Source of the DNA: Zancudomyces culisetae
Lineage: Eukaryota; Kickxellomycota; Harpellomycetes; Harpellales; Legeriomycetaceae
Assembly: GCA_001969505.1 (NCBI GenBank)
Contig: LSSK01001379.1
Coordinates: forward strand, 1-20,714
DNA: 20,714 bases
Direction: 5' to 3'
Within the stretch, counting starts at the first letter, position 1; each line of letters begins with the position of its first letter. Below the pieces are notes generated by a model. The model saw only the letters and a list, made by a program, of their open reading frames with translations. It was not told the origin of the DNA and ran no database searches. A program made the position numbers and the translations under genes. Below are positions 20,601-20,714 of this stretch, in pieces.

Positions 20601-20714
20601 ACAATGGCGGCTCAACCGTGCCGGTTTTAGTGTTTGCCGGTTGGACGGCCACATGAGTCCGTCGCAGCGTGACGCCGTCATCCGTACCTTTATGACCAAA
20701 CCACAGTACACTGT
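17670..20714 (+). CDS. RAD16: Rad16-like SNF2-family DNA repair helicase with RING finger (3' partial)
   Basis: Inferred subunit of the Rad7-Rad16 complex that finds lesions in untranscribed DNA for nucleotide excision repair. Exons: 17670-18156 and 18248 to the window end, phase 1 junction; about 984 residues visible, no stop reached. Domains: a low-complexity, Asn/Lys then strongly acidic N-terminus (D/E runs at about 18600-18780), about 445 residues, much longer than in yeast Rad16; then FQLEGLDWM; Walker A ADEMGMGKT (to 19197); DEAH box VILDEAHNIKD (about 19510); SGTPLQNR; a zinc-ribbon CIKCEC...CQVC typical of Rad16; IMLRRTKVERAADLGLPP; C3HC4 RING (CSIC...CKHVYCRVC...CTMC, 20155 to about 20330) with a Ser/Thr-rich insert before the last Cys pair; and the start of the helicase C-lobe (VFSQFVNFLDLVQWRL). 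The RING between the lobes and the ERADDLGLPP-like motif point to Rad16 rather than Rad5 or Chd proteins. Confidence 0.93.
17787..17811. repeat. Short in-frame tandem repeat (12-bp unit, two copies) in RAD16-like exon 1
   Basis: The unit ATGGGACTATGA occurs twice in a row, coding for repeated Asn-Gly-Thr-Met in the low-complexity N-terminus. A multiple of three, so length changes would keep the frame. Confidence 0.7.

Noticed and set aside
1-20714. Search by eye for tRNA, 5S, U-snRNA, CRISPR and transposon ends
   Set aside because: No cloverleaf with A/B boxes, no conserved snRNA core, no regularly spaced repeats, and no transposase or long terminal repeats found.

Overview
The window looks like nuclear DNA of an AT-rich, intron-bearing fungus. 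I infer an early-diverging (non-Dikarya) lineage such as a Kickxellomycotina/Zoopagomycota type, but I could not run a search to confirm this. The reasons are: a Cch1-type calcium channel, a Fun26-type nucleoside transporter, Rad16 and prohibitin 2 at fungal-like spacing; introns of roughly 90-260 nt with GTAAGT/GTATGT donors and often TACTAAT/CTAAC-like branch sites; and an Integrator subunit 6 homologue, a complex missing from the well-studied yeasts and moulds.

Layout. (1) 1-4069, +: 3' two thirds of a Cch1-like calcium channel, five exons visible, cut by the left edge. (2) 4966-6265, +: four-exon short-chain enoyl-CoA hydratase. (3) 6677-9670, -: single-exon Integrator subunit 6 (VWA protein), convergent with the hydratase. 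(4) 10134-10409, +: unrecognised 91-codon ORF. (5) 10641-11123, -: a two-exon gene for a 95-residue single-pass membrane/charged-helix protein. (6) 11650-13668, +: five-exon equilibrative nucleoside transporter with an 8-nt microexon. (7) 14327-15866, +: five-exon prohibitin 2. (8) 15867-17669: long spacer with small hairpins and an 11-bp minisatellite. (9) 17670-20714, +: Rad16-type SNF2 helicase with a RING finger, cut by the right edge.

The genes do not form an operon or one pathway. They are housekeeping functions: Ca2+ entry, fatty-acid oxidation, small-RNA 3' processing/transcription attenuation, nucleoside transport, mitochondrial inner-membrane scaffolding and global-genome nucleotide excision repair. 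I see no transposon, CRISPR array, rRNA or tRNA. I also see no clear new multi-gene system. The points most worth following are the INTS6 homologue in a fungus-like genome, a PTS1-like C-terminus on an otherwise mitochondrial-type hydratase, the microexon that encodes the core of a transporter motif, atypical filter and voltage-sensor residues in the channel, and an unrecognised spliced small membrane protein.

All exon borders were placed by hand from reading frame, GT..AG sites, intron phase and family motifs. Exon sums are multiples of three for every complete gene and for the visible part of the channel.
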